In this document: positions 35,515 to 47,605 of the stretch, in pieces
Position numbering within the stretch: the stretch's first letter is position 1
How the letters are laid out: each line of letters opens with the position of its first letter
Source of the DNA: Saksenaea vasiformis B4078
Lineage: Eukaryota > Mucoromycota > Mucoromycetes > Mucorales > Saksenaeaceae
Assembly (NCBI GenBank): GCA_000697055.1
Contig: JNDT01001594.1
Location: forward strand, 27,543-91,542
Reading direction: 5' to 3'
Length of the DNA: 64,000 bases
Notes under the pieces: generated by a model
The model's input: the letters and a program-made list of their open reading frames with translations, nothing else
What the model was told of the DNA's origin: nothing
Databases searched by the model: none
Made by a program: the position numbers and the translations under genes

Positions 35515-36200
35515 CACCTCAAGAAGAGTGCAACATCCCAACAAAGGAAACAAAGTGATATAGCAACTGTCAAGAGCTCCAGCGGCCTGTCGGTGGCGGC
35601 AATAGTCGCACAGTTGCAATTTGACGTCCATGTCTCAACTATTTTACTAACTGCACCCTTGATGGCTACGGTTCCAGCTTCCGTTGCAGCAGATATTTGT
35701 CAAATCTGAAGAGAGATCAATAGGAAGGATTGAAGGTATCGAAGAAAAGCGAGTGTAATGTTGTCATCCTACATTCGTTAGTTCCAACTTGATCGACTTA
35801 TCTGTAAACCCAGTACACGATGGAGCCAAATGGCTATATTGGTTATCAAAATAACGGGTGTAATACTCTGAGAAGCTTCGTCGGAATCGCATTTTGTATT
35901 TCGAAATTCGTATATTTATCAAAGCCGTCTAGCCTGTCAGATATTGGTGGTCGACTTGCTGATGTCTTTTCTTCCTCCCTGATTACCCTGCTGGACCCAA
36001 TCAAAGAATTTTTCTCGGAACTAAAGTTGGCGGTAAGAATGGTTGTTTTCCATCCCTTCCCCATGCCTGTCAGAACAAGCTTATTCACGGTGTTGGGGCA
36101 TGTGACAATACCTCTCCAGGATAATATACTGAAAGGGACAAGATACCTGATAACGTGTCTGTTACATGTTTACGAGTGAGATTAAGTGTTTAATTGGCCG
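35515..36200. repeat. Subtilase-array upstream block, unit A
   Basis: Related blocks precede the other array units at 41280-41580 (B), 48230-48990 (C) and 56600-57330 (D). Shared landmarks are ATCTGAAGAGAGATC (35702 and 56828), a segment ending in TCAAAGAATTTTTCTCGGAAC-type sequence, and GGGAC...GATACCTGATAACRTGT. On the minus strand a short peptide pattern (N-x-x-DKLL-like, then a Ser/Phe-rich stretch) recurs, as if an old exon was duplicated and then decayed. No intact gene. Confidence 0.7.
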
Positions 36201-37319
36201 AATATCAATAGCAATCGACGATTCGACAAATCCGTAGCACTGTTAATGATCAGCCTTTTCCAACAGGAAGGGGCGGCAGGTGTAAACTTGCGCCTCTGAA
36301 TTTCGCAAAGGATCTATCTGCAAAACGTATTTATTCAACTGCAGTAGGCATAAAATTAATTCTTGGTGACAACGCAAATTACTATCCAAAGCCAATGCTC
36401 AAGTACTCGGATTCATACAAAAATTGTTGCTAACGTCAGTATATTGCATGGAAATAACCCCATTAAATGCACCAAAGGTACGATCATGATATTGTTTCTT
36501 TGACCGACAGGATTTAACTAAGTCCAAGGGAAAATATGTGCCAAACTTCATTAGGGTTAATCAAATTGTGCTGTATCTATTGACTTGCACTTTCTTTCTC
36601 GTAGACGCCTCATGCGTGAATATGCATAATGAACATATTCTTAGGCTGTTACGGTTTCGTATGATACTACGAGAAATTGTTTAAGTCAATTTGAAGACTG
36701 TAAGCGATATTCGGATGATATAAAAAAAAAGTGAGAAGGGAACAACATCAAGAAATTTTCAAAGATTTAGGTTAACGCGACTTTAAGACTCTTTAGAAAC
36801 CTTTTTCTGTAGTGTGACCAACAATGTTTCGAGCAGCACGTTCTCAGCAGAAACTGATTATGTGCACCGCAAATGCGCCCTTGAAAATTGCAGCAGCAGC
36901 ATGTACACTAACGTTAAATAAAAGAAAAGATAGAGTCAGTCTGTATGCAGAAATTTAGTCTGTTATCTCAAGGATGGAATGGACATTTTGGATCATTTTT
37001 TCAATTGAGTATCATCAATTTATTGCTCTTAAATGGGATCCAAGCGCCGTTGCAATATAATGAAAGAATCGCTTGATATTAAGCTGTAATAACAGGCCAC
37101 ATTCCTTTCTCTTTCTTATTTGTTTTTTAGGAAATACACGGCATGACGTTAACAATCTAGTTAACAACGGATAGCCTTACATTGCAAGGCTAGACAACAG
37201 TTACGCTAACCACAGCTGTAATAGACGTCTGCCTAGTTACTAACTCAAGCTCCCACGTCAGATTTGAGAATGTACACCACATCCAACTAGTGTGAATGTA
37301 TTTCACAGTCCTGAAAGAG
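36201..37319. promoter_or_regulatory. Distal upstream region of subtilase A
   Basis: 1.1 kb containing blocks shared with the other units: a stretch around 36330-36690 related to 41690-42015 and 49080-49890, TTCTCAGCAGAAACTGATTA (36842) also at 44036 and 50041, and CACTAACCACAGYTGTAA (37207) also at 44418 and 50436. The conserved small open frame seen in units B and C is broken by stops here. Confidence 0.65.
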
Positions 37320-37350
37320 TATATAAGCGTACTCTGCATTAGTACATAAA
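37320..37350 (+). promoter_or_regulatory. TATA elements of subtilase A
   Basis: TATATAAG at 37320-37327 and TACATAAA at 37343-37350, 141-164 bases before the ATG. The second aligns with TATATAAA in the promoters of B (44561) and C (50579). All three are followed by a sequence like CAGCTGTCAACATATCC and a pyrimidine-rich leader. Confidence 0.6.
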
Positions 37351-37483
37351 CGAAGTCCTGATTCAGCTGTCAACATATCCTACTTCTGTTTTTATTTCTT
37401 TCTTTTAATATTAGTTGTGAAAGCTCTCTCTCTCTTTCTCTCTATCGCGTTTTCATTGTCTATATACTGTTGTCCTCGCCACG

Positions 37484-40400
37484 ATGATAGCCATATTATC
37501 ATTCTCCGCAGCCGCCATTAGCTTATTACTAAGTGGATCGTTTAGTGATGCGTTTGAGCATCCCAAATTGAAAACATTAAATCCCGACATTCGTCCTGGT
37601 GATCGATACATTGTGGAGTTTACTGCAGAGAAAGAACCTAGAAGGGTCTTTGACGAGATTGAAAACCAATTTAAGCAAGCAGGTGTCTCTGTCGCCCATA
37701 TCTACAACCATACATTGTTTGTTGGCGCGTCTTTCCAATTCAATGGCGCAGATCATGGGCTAGCTTTAGCATCGCTTCTGAATAGGAGCAGCGTCGAGTC
37801 TGTCCATTCGGTAGTTTCGATCCCCCGTTCTAAAGTCGAAATCACGCATAGCTTGCCGAATGTACTACCTGAATTTGTACCTACAATTCTTCCCCACAAC
37901 ATGACACAGGTGGATCGGGTACATAAAGAGCTCAATGCAAAAGGCAACGGAGTTGTCGTTGGACTTCTGGGTACAGGTAATTCAAGACAAACTTTGGAAC
38001 GCATATGGTGCTAAAAATGGAACATGACTATAACCTTAGGTGTCGACTACTACCATCCAGCGTTGGGCGGAGGATTTGGTAGAGGTCACAGAATTCGATT
38101 TGGGCGCGACTTGGTTGGTGATCGTTATAATGCAGACGACCCAGATCCAATTATCGTTCAGGGCTCTACACCTTTCGACAGCTGTAGCTACAGCGAATTC
38201 GCTACGGCAGAGGCCACAGGTTCACTATACACATCCATGTGCATTCGCTCCTTCTAACAGAAAATATAGGTCATGGGACGAGCGCTGCTGGTATCATAGT
38301 TGGCTATGATCCTGAAGCGGTCAGTAGAGAGTAAAAACAAAAAAAGAAACAAAAAACAAAAAAAAGAGGGTGTCAATGTAGCAATTGAAACTCATACCGC
38401 AGGTTCTCCTGTTTTAGAACTTTACTGGTGTCGCTCCAAGGGCGAAACTCGGCGTATGGCGGATCTTTGGTTGTCAAGGAACTACTGGAACAGATATCGT
38501 CGTCAAAGCGATGCTTGAAGCATTTGACGTTGGTGTCGACGTTATCGCTGTAACTACTAGTAGTCTAAATTCCTGGAAATCCAGTCCTGACGTTATTGTT
38601 ACCGAACGTATTATCAGGAGTGGAATCCCAGGTAAAAATATGGGAGAGAGCACCTCTGAACTTAAGCACGAGCAATGTAAATAGTCTTATTCCCAGCTGG
38701 AAACGATGGTGAGCATGGTATGTTCACGTTGAATCAGGACAGTACGGCTGATGGTGCCGTTTCTGTTGCCTCTTTTGAAAACGAGTATACTATTGGAAGC
38801 TCATTCACGGTTACGAATATCAATTCGACATTAAGTAGGAGATCATTTCAACGCTTATTTCTTCATTATCTCACAATCTAACATAGTTTATTATCCGGCG
38901 CGTCATGGCATCGTACCGCCTGCTGCAGAACTTGCAGCTGGCGATGTGTATCTTGGAGGTTTGCAGGACGGATGCGATGCATATACTGTCCCTAGTAATC
39001 TGCACGGAAAGATTGCCCTATTGAAACGTGGCGCATGCTCGATCGACCAGCAGGCCATCAATGTCGCCCGTGCCGGTGCAATCGGCCTTATTATCTATAA
39101 TGCCTTATCAGATTGTGCCATTTTTCCAGTTACCAACAGCTCGCTCCCCGTGGTTAGCGTGTCTTTCAGCACAGGCGAAATCCTTGTTGATGCCATACAG
39201 AGAAATGGGACCATGATTGTTCGGTTCAATATGGACAACTCGATTCAGAAGATTGTAAGAGGGAATACACCCTCTTGCTTCAGTTCTATTGGCCCGACTT
39301 ATGATTTGTTTCTCAAACCAAACCTTGCTGGCCCTGGTGGTAATGTGTATACGACGATTCCTCGCTCTCTTGGCAGCTGGGGCATCGTGCATAGTACGGC
39401 TATGGCCACAGCTTATGTTACTGCTACAATCGCGCTCTATCTTAGAGCAGATCAGCAAATGAATCGAACATCTCTGTTTATTATGGAACGGTTTCAAAAC
39501 TATGGCTACGTTGCACCTCAGTTAAACGATCAACCAGGAATAGCTTCTCCTTTACAGCAAGGTGCGGGCCTTGTCCAGGTCTATGATACGGTCAAAGGCG
39601 ACGTTCATGTTTTCCCCGCGCAGATCAGCTTCAACGATACCTCATCCTCCACGTTCCAAAACCATACACTCAATATCACGAACTATGGTCAGGAGGATGT
39701 CACTTACAATGTTGTCAACAACGTCTCGTTAACGCTTATACCCTTTCCAAACCTCGGGTATGGGCCCAACCCTACAGAACCTGCAATATTCAGCACCAGA
39801 AGCAATGCCACTGCCAATTTAGACTTTAGCCGAACAGAGATACTCATTAGGCCAGGAGAGTCGGAGACCATTAATGTAACTGTAACTCCGCCAAGCAACG
39901 GTCAAAGTTTGTATTTGATATATGGTGGTTACATTCAAATGAAGGCTGTCGGCAGTGCGACAGATATCAGTATTCCGTACGTTGGTACTGCTGGACGTAT
40001 GAGTGATTGGCCTGTTCTAGGCGATTACCTCTTTCCGGTCCACATCACTGACCAAAATGACACATTGTACTCTTCCTACTGTGGGTATGTGTATGACCGT
40101 AGCCAAGAATACTCTGAGCCTGTCTTGAATTTTCACCTGAGTGTCGGTACACCTGAGCTCCAAGTTGAACTTCTCAGGACCACACCGGAAGATATTCAGG
40201 GTTGTGCTCTTAATGACACACCGGAAGAAGCACTGGGTTATGCCCCGAACGCCATCTCAGAAGAGGTTCAGGGTTGTACTCCTAATTCAACCACATCAGA
40301 AGAGGTTCTGGGATATGCTTTCCCCACCATGAGAGACTTACCTCGCAATTATTTTGACTATGACTTGGCATACACTCGACTTGTTTGGGCGGGTACATAC

Positions 40401-40577
40401 TCGCAGACTGCACAATCAGATACGAATTTTACAACGGAAGTCGAAGATGGTGTATATAGACTTCGTGTCAAGGCCCTGAAAATTTTTGGCGATCCAAACA
40501 ATATATGCGATTGGGACATTCAAGTAACAGTTCCCATTAATGTTACAACCCAGGAAAATCGGTTGCCACAGCCGTAA
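37484..40577 (+). CDS. Secreted subtilisin-like (S8) pseudoprotease A
   Basis: Subtilase with PA domain and Fn3-like C-terminal region; 925 residues. Exons 37484-37976, 38040-38219, 38270-38319, 38418-38631, 38685-38834, 38887-40577. Signal peptide MIAILSFSAAAISLLLSGS. An I9-type propeptide region follows (DRYIVEFTAEKEPRRVF). Catalytic motifs: Asp loop reads GLLGTGVDYYHP (Asp163 to Gly), His loop GHGTSAAGI (His226 kept), oxyanion PAGNDGEHG (Asn319 kept), Ser loop STAMATAYV (Ser534 to Ala). PA domain: KIALLKRGACSIDQQAINVA. The glycine-rich SGPGGN-type region precedes the Ser loop (AGPGGNVYTTIPRSLGSWG). A repeat insertion at 40187-40320, absent from B and C, adds about 50 residues. Triad lost, yet frame and splice sites are intact, so a non-proteolytic secreted role is likely. 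Confidence 0.93.
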
Positions 40578-41279
40578 CTGGCAAAAAAAGCTCGTCCTTA
40601 AAAAATAAAAATAAAAACTTAATCACGACGTCGTTTCTTGCTGTTTTATCCATACTTCCTTGGCATACGTTTACCACTACAAAAGTATACTCAGCATCAC
40701 TCCGTCAGTTCGGTTAATAGGATAGCAAATTATAATTCAGTCCCCTGTTCTAACAGAATAAAAATATCCCTGACCGAGTCTCACGCATTCCAACGCCAGA
40801 TTCTCGACATAGCATCTAAGCGACACTTCACTTGCGAAGTATATCCTTGATGTGTCACTTTTAGCATGATTCATCTTGTCATACGGTGTATGCTTTGCAC
40901 CAGATCTTACCGTAATGATTTCCTTTTGACGTATCACCTTGCACATTACTGTTCGTGTTTCTTCATTTCTATCCGTCTTCTTGCGTTATCCCAGAAACCA
41001 TAATCTTTATAAGTGTCCCAAAGATCAAAAATGAGGAACATTGGTGCTGCACGAAATTCATCTTTTGACTTCCTACAGTATGTCCTAATATGTGAGACGA
41101 AATGAGACAACAAGACGAGATACGGTATAGCGCCATCGTTGGTTCCGATTTAAGTGATTTATTTATGAAGGCAGTGTTTTACGGGATCAACCAAAGCATG
41201 GAGTATTAGAGTGACAGACGTGTTGCTTTGGGGGACCTTGTACGGATCACATTTTATAATTAAAAGGTCATCTGCTAAT
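40578..41279. other. Spacer between array units A and B
   Basis: About 700 bases. The left edge has A-rich sequence with AATAAAAATAAAA near 40600, a likely polyadenylation zone for gene A. No gene recognised. Confidence 0.4.
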
Positions 41280-42030
41280 ACGTTGAAGGTCGAGGTCATT
41301 GCTGCGTTTTTCTCCCTTGAGGATCGGGATTCTCGAACGCAATCAAAGGATTTTTTTCAAAATTAAAGCTGATGGTAATATTTGTTGTTTCCTACCGCTT
41401 TCCGCTCTCTGCATGTCAGATAGGAGCTTATCCATGATGCTGCGAAATGTAACAATATCATCGCCGGGATATTATCCTGAAATAGATAAAACATTCACTA
41501 ACATGCTAATCACATGTTTACGAGTCGGATTAAGCAATATATTAACTGGCTGTCAATAACAATCGACATCTAGAGATGTCGCTAACACTACTAACGATCT
41601 GCTTTTGTCAAAAAGAAGGACCAGCAGATGCAGACTCGCGCCACTGGATTTGTCCGCGAGATCTATTTGACCACGGTAAACATAAAAGCTAGATTTTGAT
41701 GGTGACTCAAATTACTGTGCAAAACTAGTACTTAAGTGTTCAAATTCATATACAAAATTGTTGTTATCGTAAATAGATTTATATGGAAATAAGCCTACTG
41801 GATACACCAGAGGTAAATCCATTGTATTCATTCCTTGGCAGACAATATTTAGCCGAGGAAAATAATGTGCCAGACCGCATCAGGATAAATAAAATTGTAA
41901 CAGCCGCATTGACTGACACTGTCATCCCCATAGACGACTCATGCGCGAACATGCATAGTAAACGTGATCTTAGATTATTATGTTTTCATATGGTACCGCA
42001 GGAAATTATTTAAGCCGCGTTGGATAGTAC
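41280..42030. repeat. Subtilase-array upstream block, unit B, with a small conserved open frame
   Basis: Continues the block family of 35515-36200 (AATCAAAGGATTTTTTTCAA, TAGGAGCTTATCCATGATG, AATCACATGTTTACGAGTCG). At 41783-42013 a 76-codon plus-strand frame (YSFLGRQYLAEENNVPDRI, RINKIV, DDSCANMHSKRDLR) resembles one at 49687-49893 in unit C (YSFLGGQYLADGNYVPELI, DTSCVNMHSKSDLR). Resemblance at the amino-acid level suggests it was once coding, perhaps an exon fragment. Confidence 0.6.
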
Positions 42031-42429
42031 AACTGATCTTCGAATGATAAAGAATTTGTCAAAGGTTTGGTTAACAGGGTTTTAACGCTCTTCGGAGATG
42101 TTCTCCTGTAGTGTGGTCCAAGATGCTCTCAAGTAGTCCGTTCTTTTTACAGGTTTTTTCCCATGGTTTTGCGTCTATTTGAAATTATTCGGCGCTACTT
42201 CCAGATTGCTACCGACTACTGATTATGATCTACTAGACGATATGGGTTGGGATCCAATTCAGGGTCAGAGGTGATGCAGCTGAAAAAGATTGTTCTTTAT
42301 TCTCTGGCTCAGTCTGCCTTAAGTAACCGGCACTGAAATCAGAGTCAAAATACAGCTAAACTTTTCTAGGTCTATAACACAGATAAGTTCTGCGCTTTAA
42401 AGTACGTACTTTCACGTTCATGCTTATAT

Positions 42430-43105
42430 AGCTGGAGTTTGCACTTTGAAGTAGTTCCATTTTTACAATGATGGACTTCTTAGTATCCTATTTGAAAGCG
42501 TAAAATGTCTTCAGAAAGGAAACTGTTTCATCGAAAGCAGTACGTCCTTTTGACGTTGAGATGATCCATTGTATGAGTGGCAGGTTTCTCTGTGCCTTGT
42601 CACAAGGCACAGACATGTTTCAAGATGGAGTATCCACCAGAATGATCCATATTTAAAGAGACGCATGTTTTTTTATTCTTTGGCTCTGTTTGACTTTAAC
42701 GTCCACGGTAAGGGTGTCAGTTTTTCGTTACACCAGAAAAATTGTTCATGTTTTCTTCCTGTTGTGTAGGCTGCATGAGCTCTGTCCCGAACCGTCTTGG
42801 CTCTGTGTATAACTTTGCTCATCACTTCAGTAGGTAAACGTTGTCATACTCAGCATCACGGACTCTTTCGTGATAGATGACCAGACGCTGCATCGCTTCA
42901 AGTCCTTTGCAACCATTAAACTATCTGCCAATCCCAGCTATCGACCGCCCTCATTCACCTGCCCCACCGCTTCAGGTGCGGGGTTGGTACCTGCATAACC
43001 GCGGGATTATCCCTTCGCGGGGTTAAGTAAAAGACATCAAAGCATCTTTCATTTACTAACCATGAATTATTTTTTATGCTGCTTGAATAAATTTTCGCGT
43101 GTGCG
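42430..43105 (+). repeat. Dispersed repeat family R1, copy 5
   Basis: Upstream repeats (AAGTAGTTCCATTTTTACAA, GTAAAATGTCTTCAG), then CCATATTTAAAGAGACGCAT, CTTTGGCTCTGTTTGAC, CCACGGTAAGGGTGTCAG, CTCTGTCCCGAACCGTCTTG, GTGCGGGGTTGG, CCCTTCGCGGGGTTAAGTAA, TTTACTAACCATGAATTATT, GAATAAATTTTCGCG. Inside the upstream part, 42590-42612 is a palindrome with 10-base arms CTGTGCCTTG / CAAGGCACAG. Confidence 0.87.
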
Positions 43106-43578
43106 TTACATGGAGGAAAAATGATGATGGTGCAATATTTGTTTGTGGATTTTGTTTGTTTCATCGTCAGCGATACACAGCAAGTCGTATGAGTCTTTTC
43201 TATATTTAACTGAGAAAGTGAGAGATGGTGTTATATTTGTGCGTGTGTATGCCCTTGTGATGTTCTGTTCATTGAGTTGTCCCAGGGCAGTAGAATGATT
43301 GCCTTGTTGTTTTACAAATGGTCTTAATTTTGAATGTTATTCCATTTTAAGGTATGGACCTATGTCCCCGTATGCGATGTACGACATCGCCAGCACGTGC
43401 AAAATTAGAAATTTTGAGAACATAGAAGTGGCTAGATAGAACCTGGGTACGATAGAGCGACGATACCCTGTGTGGTCAACATGTTTCGAGTGTTGAGATG
43501 TCACAACATGAAGTACCACGATAAAAACTAGATACGACATAGCTCCACTTTCCAAAAGTATCTAAAGGCTGTCTTTCA
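43106..43578. other. Spacer right of R1 copy 5
   Basis: 470 bases, no gene recognised. A minus-strand open frame (43337-43555) has no recognisable domain. Confidence 0.35.
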
Positions 43579-43850
43579 ATGCTTATCACACTGGATCATT
43601 CACGGTTACAAGGAAACGCAAGTAAGAGTTATCATTGGTGTCTGAAGCCGACGCAATTACGGAAGTACAGAACGCCAGAGGGTAGAATCCAGAAAAGCAA
43701 CGGAGCGGCGTGTTGCGTCAATCCAGAGCATCCTAGTCTATCTAGAGGTTACACTACCATGGGCCGAGACCTCAATGCTTCACGAGAAATCGCCTTGAAA
43801 GGAATCTTTATGGTCGTTTCCCCCCGATGGAAGTCCTTTGGCTCTCTTTC
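43579..43850 (+). pseudogene. Fragment resembling the C-terminal zinc ribbon/RuvC-III end of a TnpB/Fanzor protein
   Basis: The plus-strand frame reads LRKYRTPEGRIQKSNGAACC, VNPEHPSLSRGYTTMGRDLN, then ASREIALKGIF. The pattern of a CC-containing zinc-ribbon half followed by G-x-TT-x-x-RD-x-NAS-x-x-I matches the end of TnpB-like proteins, where the RD Asp is the third catalytic acid. It differs clearly from the Fanzor remnant at 8650, so it would be a second lineage. No upstream RuvC-I part could be found. A splice-like GTAAGAG at 43621 may start an intron. Moderate support only. Confidence 0.45.
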
Positions 43851-44560
43851 AGTTCTCGGTACACGAGCACTTTCCAGCTCGATAACCTTTTTGCTGGTCA
43901 ACCAACCCAGATTCGACAGGTGCAAGGCCCAGAAGGGCAATTACTGTAGTAAGTTATTCGGCTTTTTACGTATTTTATCGGTTCTTAAATTTGAGTGTAG
44001 ATACCTCCTCAGTATCAAGGCGGAAGACCATACTTTCTCAGCAGAACCTGATTATGCGTAGAGCGAACGCGCCCCTGAAAATGCAGCATATACATTAATG
44101 TCTAGAAAAAGAGCATAGGCAGGCTGAATGTATAAATTTGGTCGGTCATTTCAACCATGGAATGGGTGTTTCGAAAACGGCTTTTCGGTCGAGAACCATC
44201 ACATTTGTGCTCTTCAATAAGATTTGATTACTCACGTGTTATATCGAAAGAGAAGTCTTCATATCCACAACAAATGGGATTAAGCTGTAATAATTAACTC
44301 CCTTTCCTTTTTCTTTCTTTCTCTCTTTTTTTTTATTCTTTTTCAAAAACGCATTGTAGGATGATAGATTACATAGTTAAACCGAATTGCCTCACATTGA
44401 AATTAGATTAATGATTGCACTAACCACAGTTGTAAAATGCGTCGGTCCAGTTACCGGCTTGGGTACCTATATCCTGCGTTTGAGAATGTAAACTACAGAT
44501 AACTAGTATAGATTTTCTTCATAGAGCTCTGAGGTAGAATATAGCCACGCTTCGCATTAA
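43851..44560. promoter_or_regulatory. Upstream region of subtilase B
   Basis: About 700 bases. Contains the array-wide blocks TTCTCAGCAGAACCTGATTA (44036), a T-rich stretch (44305-44345) and CACTAACCACAGTTGTAA (44418). Confidence 0.55.
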
Positions 44561-44568
44561 TATATAAA
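44561..44568 (+). promoter_or_regulatory. TATA box of subtilase B
   Basis: TATATAAA, 128-135 bases before the ATG at 44696, followed by CAGCTGTCAACATATCCTG as in gene A. Confidence 0.6.
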
Positions 44569-44695
44569 CAGAAGTCTAGCACTCAGCTGTCAACATATCC
44601 TGTTCCCGTTTTTTTATATTCTTTTTTTTTTCTCTACCGGCTGCGAACGCTCTCTCTCACAGTTCCACTGCTTATCTACTGCTGATTTCTTTACC

Positions 44696-47605
44696 ATGAT
44701 AACCATCTTACCATCCTTCGCAGTCGTTATTAGTATATTACAAAGTGGTTCCTTTAGCGAAGCATTTGAACATGCAAAGTTGAAAACTTCGGATCCCAAC
44801 ATCCACCCTGGTGATCGATACATGGTAGAGTTTGCTACAGCAGAGGAGCCTAGAAGGGTCTTTGACGAGATTGAAGATCAATTTAAGCAAGCAGGCGTCT
44901 ATATCGCCCATATCTACAACCACAAATTGTTCTATGGCGCCTCTTTCCAATTTAATGGCGCAGATCATGAGCTAGCTTTAGCGTCGCTTTTGAACAGGAG
45001 CAACGTTGAGTCTGTCCATTCGGTCATTTCGATCCCCCGTCCTAAGGTCGAGATCACGCATAGCTTGCCGAATGTACCACCTGAATTTGTCCCTACAATC
45101 CTTCCTCACCATATGACACAGGTGGATCGTGCGCATAGAGAGCTCAACGCGGAAGGCAATGGAGCTTTGATTGGGCTTCTCGATACAGGTTATTTATCTA
45201 TCTCAGTGTTTGGAATGCCTACTGAAAGGGGGAGCGCAATTGGGACCTTAGGTGTTGATTACTATCATCCAGCGCTTGGCGGCGGATTCGGTAGGGGCCA
45301 CAAGATTCGGTTCGGTAGAGACTTGGTCGGTGACCTTTTTAATGCGGACGACCCACGACCAGTCGTTATACCGGGCCCTACGCCTCTCGACAACTGTAGC
45401 CACAACGAGTTTGCCACGGTGGATCCTGCAGGTTTACTTCACATATTCACGCGTGTGTGCTTCTTCTAATAATGAATATAGGCTATGGGACGAGCGTTGC
45501 GGGAATCATAGTTGGGTACGATCCTGCGATGGTCAGTGGAGAAAGAGAAAACGAGAAAGCCAATGTGGCAGTTTTGGCTCACGCAGCATGTACCTCTATT
45601 TTAGAACTTTACTGGTGTAGCTCCCAGAGCAAAACTCGGTGTGTGGCGTATCTTTGGCTGCCAAGGAACCACTTCAACAGATATCGTCGTTAAAGCAATG
45701 CTTGAAGCGTATGACGTTGGTGTTGACGTTATCGCTGTCACTACGGGTCGTCTAAACTCTTGGAAATCCAGTCCCGATGTTGTTGTTACCGAACGTATTA
45801 TCAGGAGTGGTATCCCAGGTAAGAAAATGGTAGAGAACGCGTTTGATATTAAGAACAAGCAATGTAAATAGTTTTGCTCCCGGCTGGAGACGATGGCGAG
45901 CATGGTATGTTCACGTTGAATCAGAACAGTACAGCTGATGGTGCTGTGTCTGCTGCCTCCTTTTACAATGAATATACTATCGGACATGTATTCAGTGCCA
46001 CTGGGATTAACTCAACGTTAAGTAAGAGTTTACGTTCAAGTTTATTTGTTCATTATCTCACAATCTAAATTAGTTTACTATCCTGCGCAGTATGGTATTG
46101 TACCATCCGATGGAGAACTCGCGGCTGGAGATAGGTATCTTGGAAGTTCACTCGACGGATGCACTATGGCCACCGTCGCCAGTAATCTGACTGGAAAGGT
46201 CGCGCTCTTGGGACGTGGCGTCTGCTCTGTCGACCAGCAGGCCGCCAATGTTGCTCACGCTGGTGCAATTGGTCTTATTGTCTATACTTCCAGATCAGAT
46301 TGCGTCCTTTTCCCTACTACCAGTAGAACGTTCCCTGTGGTTAGTGTATCCTTCAATACTGGCCAAACTCTTCTTGATGCCCTGCGGCGGAATGGCAGCT
46401 TGATGGTCTGGTTCGACTTGGAGAGCTCAGTTCAGGAGACGTTAATGGGGACTAAACCTTCGTGCTCCAGCTCTATCGGTCCGACGTATGACTTATTTCT
46501 CAATCCGAATCTTTCTGGTCCTGGCGGCAATATTTATACGACTATTCCTCGCTCCCTCGGTAGCTGGGGCATCGCGCATGGCACGGCAATGGCCACAGCT
46601 TATATTACTGGCGCCATTGCGCTCTACCTCAGAGCAGCTCTACAAACGAACCGAAGCCCTTTGTTTATTTTGGAGCACTTTCAAAACTATGGCTACCTTG
46701 CGCCTAGGTATGGCGACCCACTAGGATTAGCATCTCCTTTGCAGCAAGGTGCAGGTCTTATCCAGGTTTATGATGCAATCAAAGGGAGTGTTCACGTCTC
46801 TCCTGCGCAGATCAGTTTCAATGACACTTCGTCCTCCACTTATCATACATATACCCTCAATGTCACTAACTATGGACAGGAGAACGCTGCCTACAAGTTT
46901 GTCAACAATGTCTCATTAACGCTTCAGCCCTTTCCCATTGTGGGGTACAGACCCAATCCTACAGAACCTGCACAGTTTGTCGATCGTAGCGACAGCACTG
47001 CCAGCTTAAACTTTGGTCAAACGCATCTGGTCATTCGGCCAGGAGAGTCAGAAACCGTCAACGTAACCGTAATTCCGCCAAGAAACGGTCAAAGTTTGCA
47101 TTGGATGTACGGTGGCTACATCCAACTGAAGGCTGTCAGTGGTGCGACAGACATCAATATTCCTTATGTTGGCTCTGCTGGACGTATGCGTGATTGGCCT
47201 GTTCTGGGGAGAAGGCTATTCCCGATTCATCTCACCAGTCAGAATCAGTCATGGTACAACTATAATCGTGGCAGAGAGAACACTGAGCCTATCTTGAATT
47301 TTCACCTGATTATCGGTACACCTCAGCTGGAAGTACAACTTATTCGAGACCCAGAGGAAACCGTTCTGGGTTATGCTTTCCCTACAATGTATAACCTGCC
47401 TCGCAATTATCTCCCCAATGACTTGCGATTCACTCGTCTCGTTTGGAGAGGTACATATTCGCAGAATCCCCATACAAATTTCACACTAGTGGTCAGAGGT
47501 GGCACATACAAGCTCCGCGTTAGGGCTCTTAGAGTCTTTGGTAATCCAAACAATTCAAGAGACTGGGACATTCAAACGACAGTTCCCATTTTAGTGAGCA
47601 ACTAG
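44696..47605 (+). CDS. Secreted subtilisin-like (S8) pseudoprotease B
   Basis: Array paralogue of A; 872 residues. Exons 44696-45188, 45252-45431, 45482-45531, 45605-45818, 45872-46021, 46074-47605. The first five exons have exactly the same lengths as in A and C (493, 180, 50, 214, 150). Signal peptide, propeptide region (DRYMVEFATAEEPRRVF), catalytic region, PA domain (KVALLGRGVCSVDQQAANVA) and a C-terminal Fn3-like part are intact. Asp loop GLLDTGVDYYHP keeps Asp163. His loop is GYGTSVAGI (His226 to Tyr). Oxyanion position is PAGDDGEHG (Asn319 to Asp). Ser loop HGTAMATAYITG (Ser534 to Ala). Many N-x-S/T sites in the C-terminal half suggest glycosylation. Proteolysis is not expected; binding or decoy functions are open. 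Confidence 0.93.

Noticed and set aside
35425..35709. 94-codon open frame next to R2 copy 2
   Set aside because: It starts inside R2, and the equivalent block in other array units is not open in the same frame.
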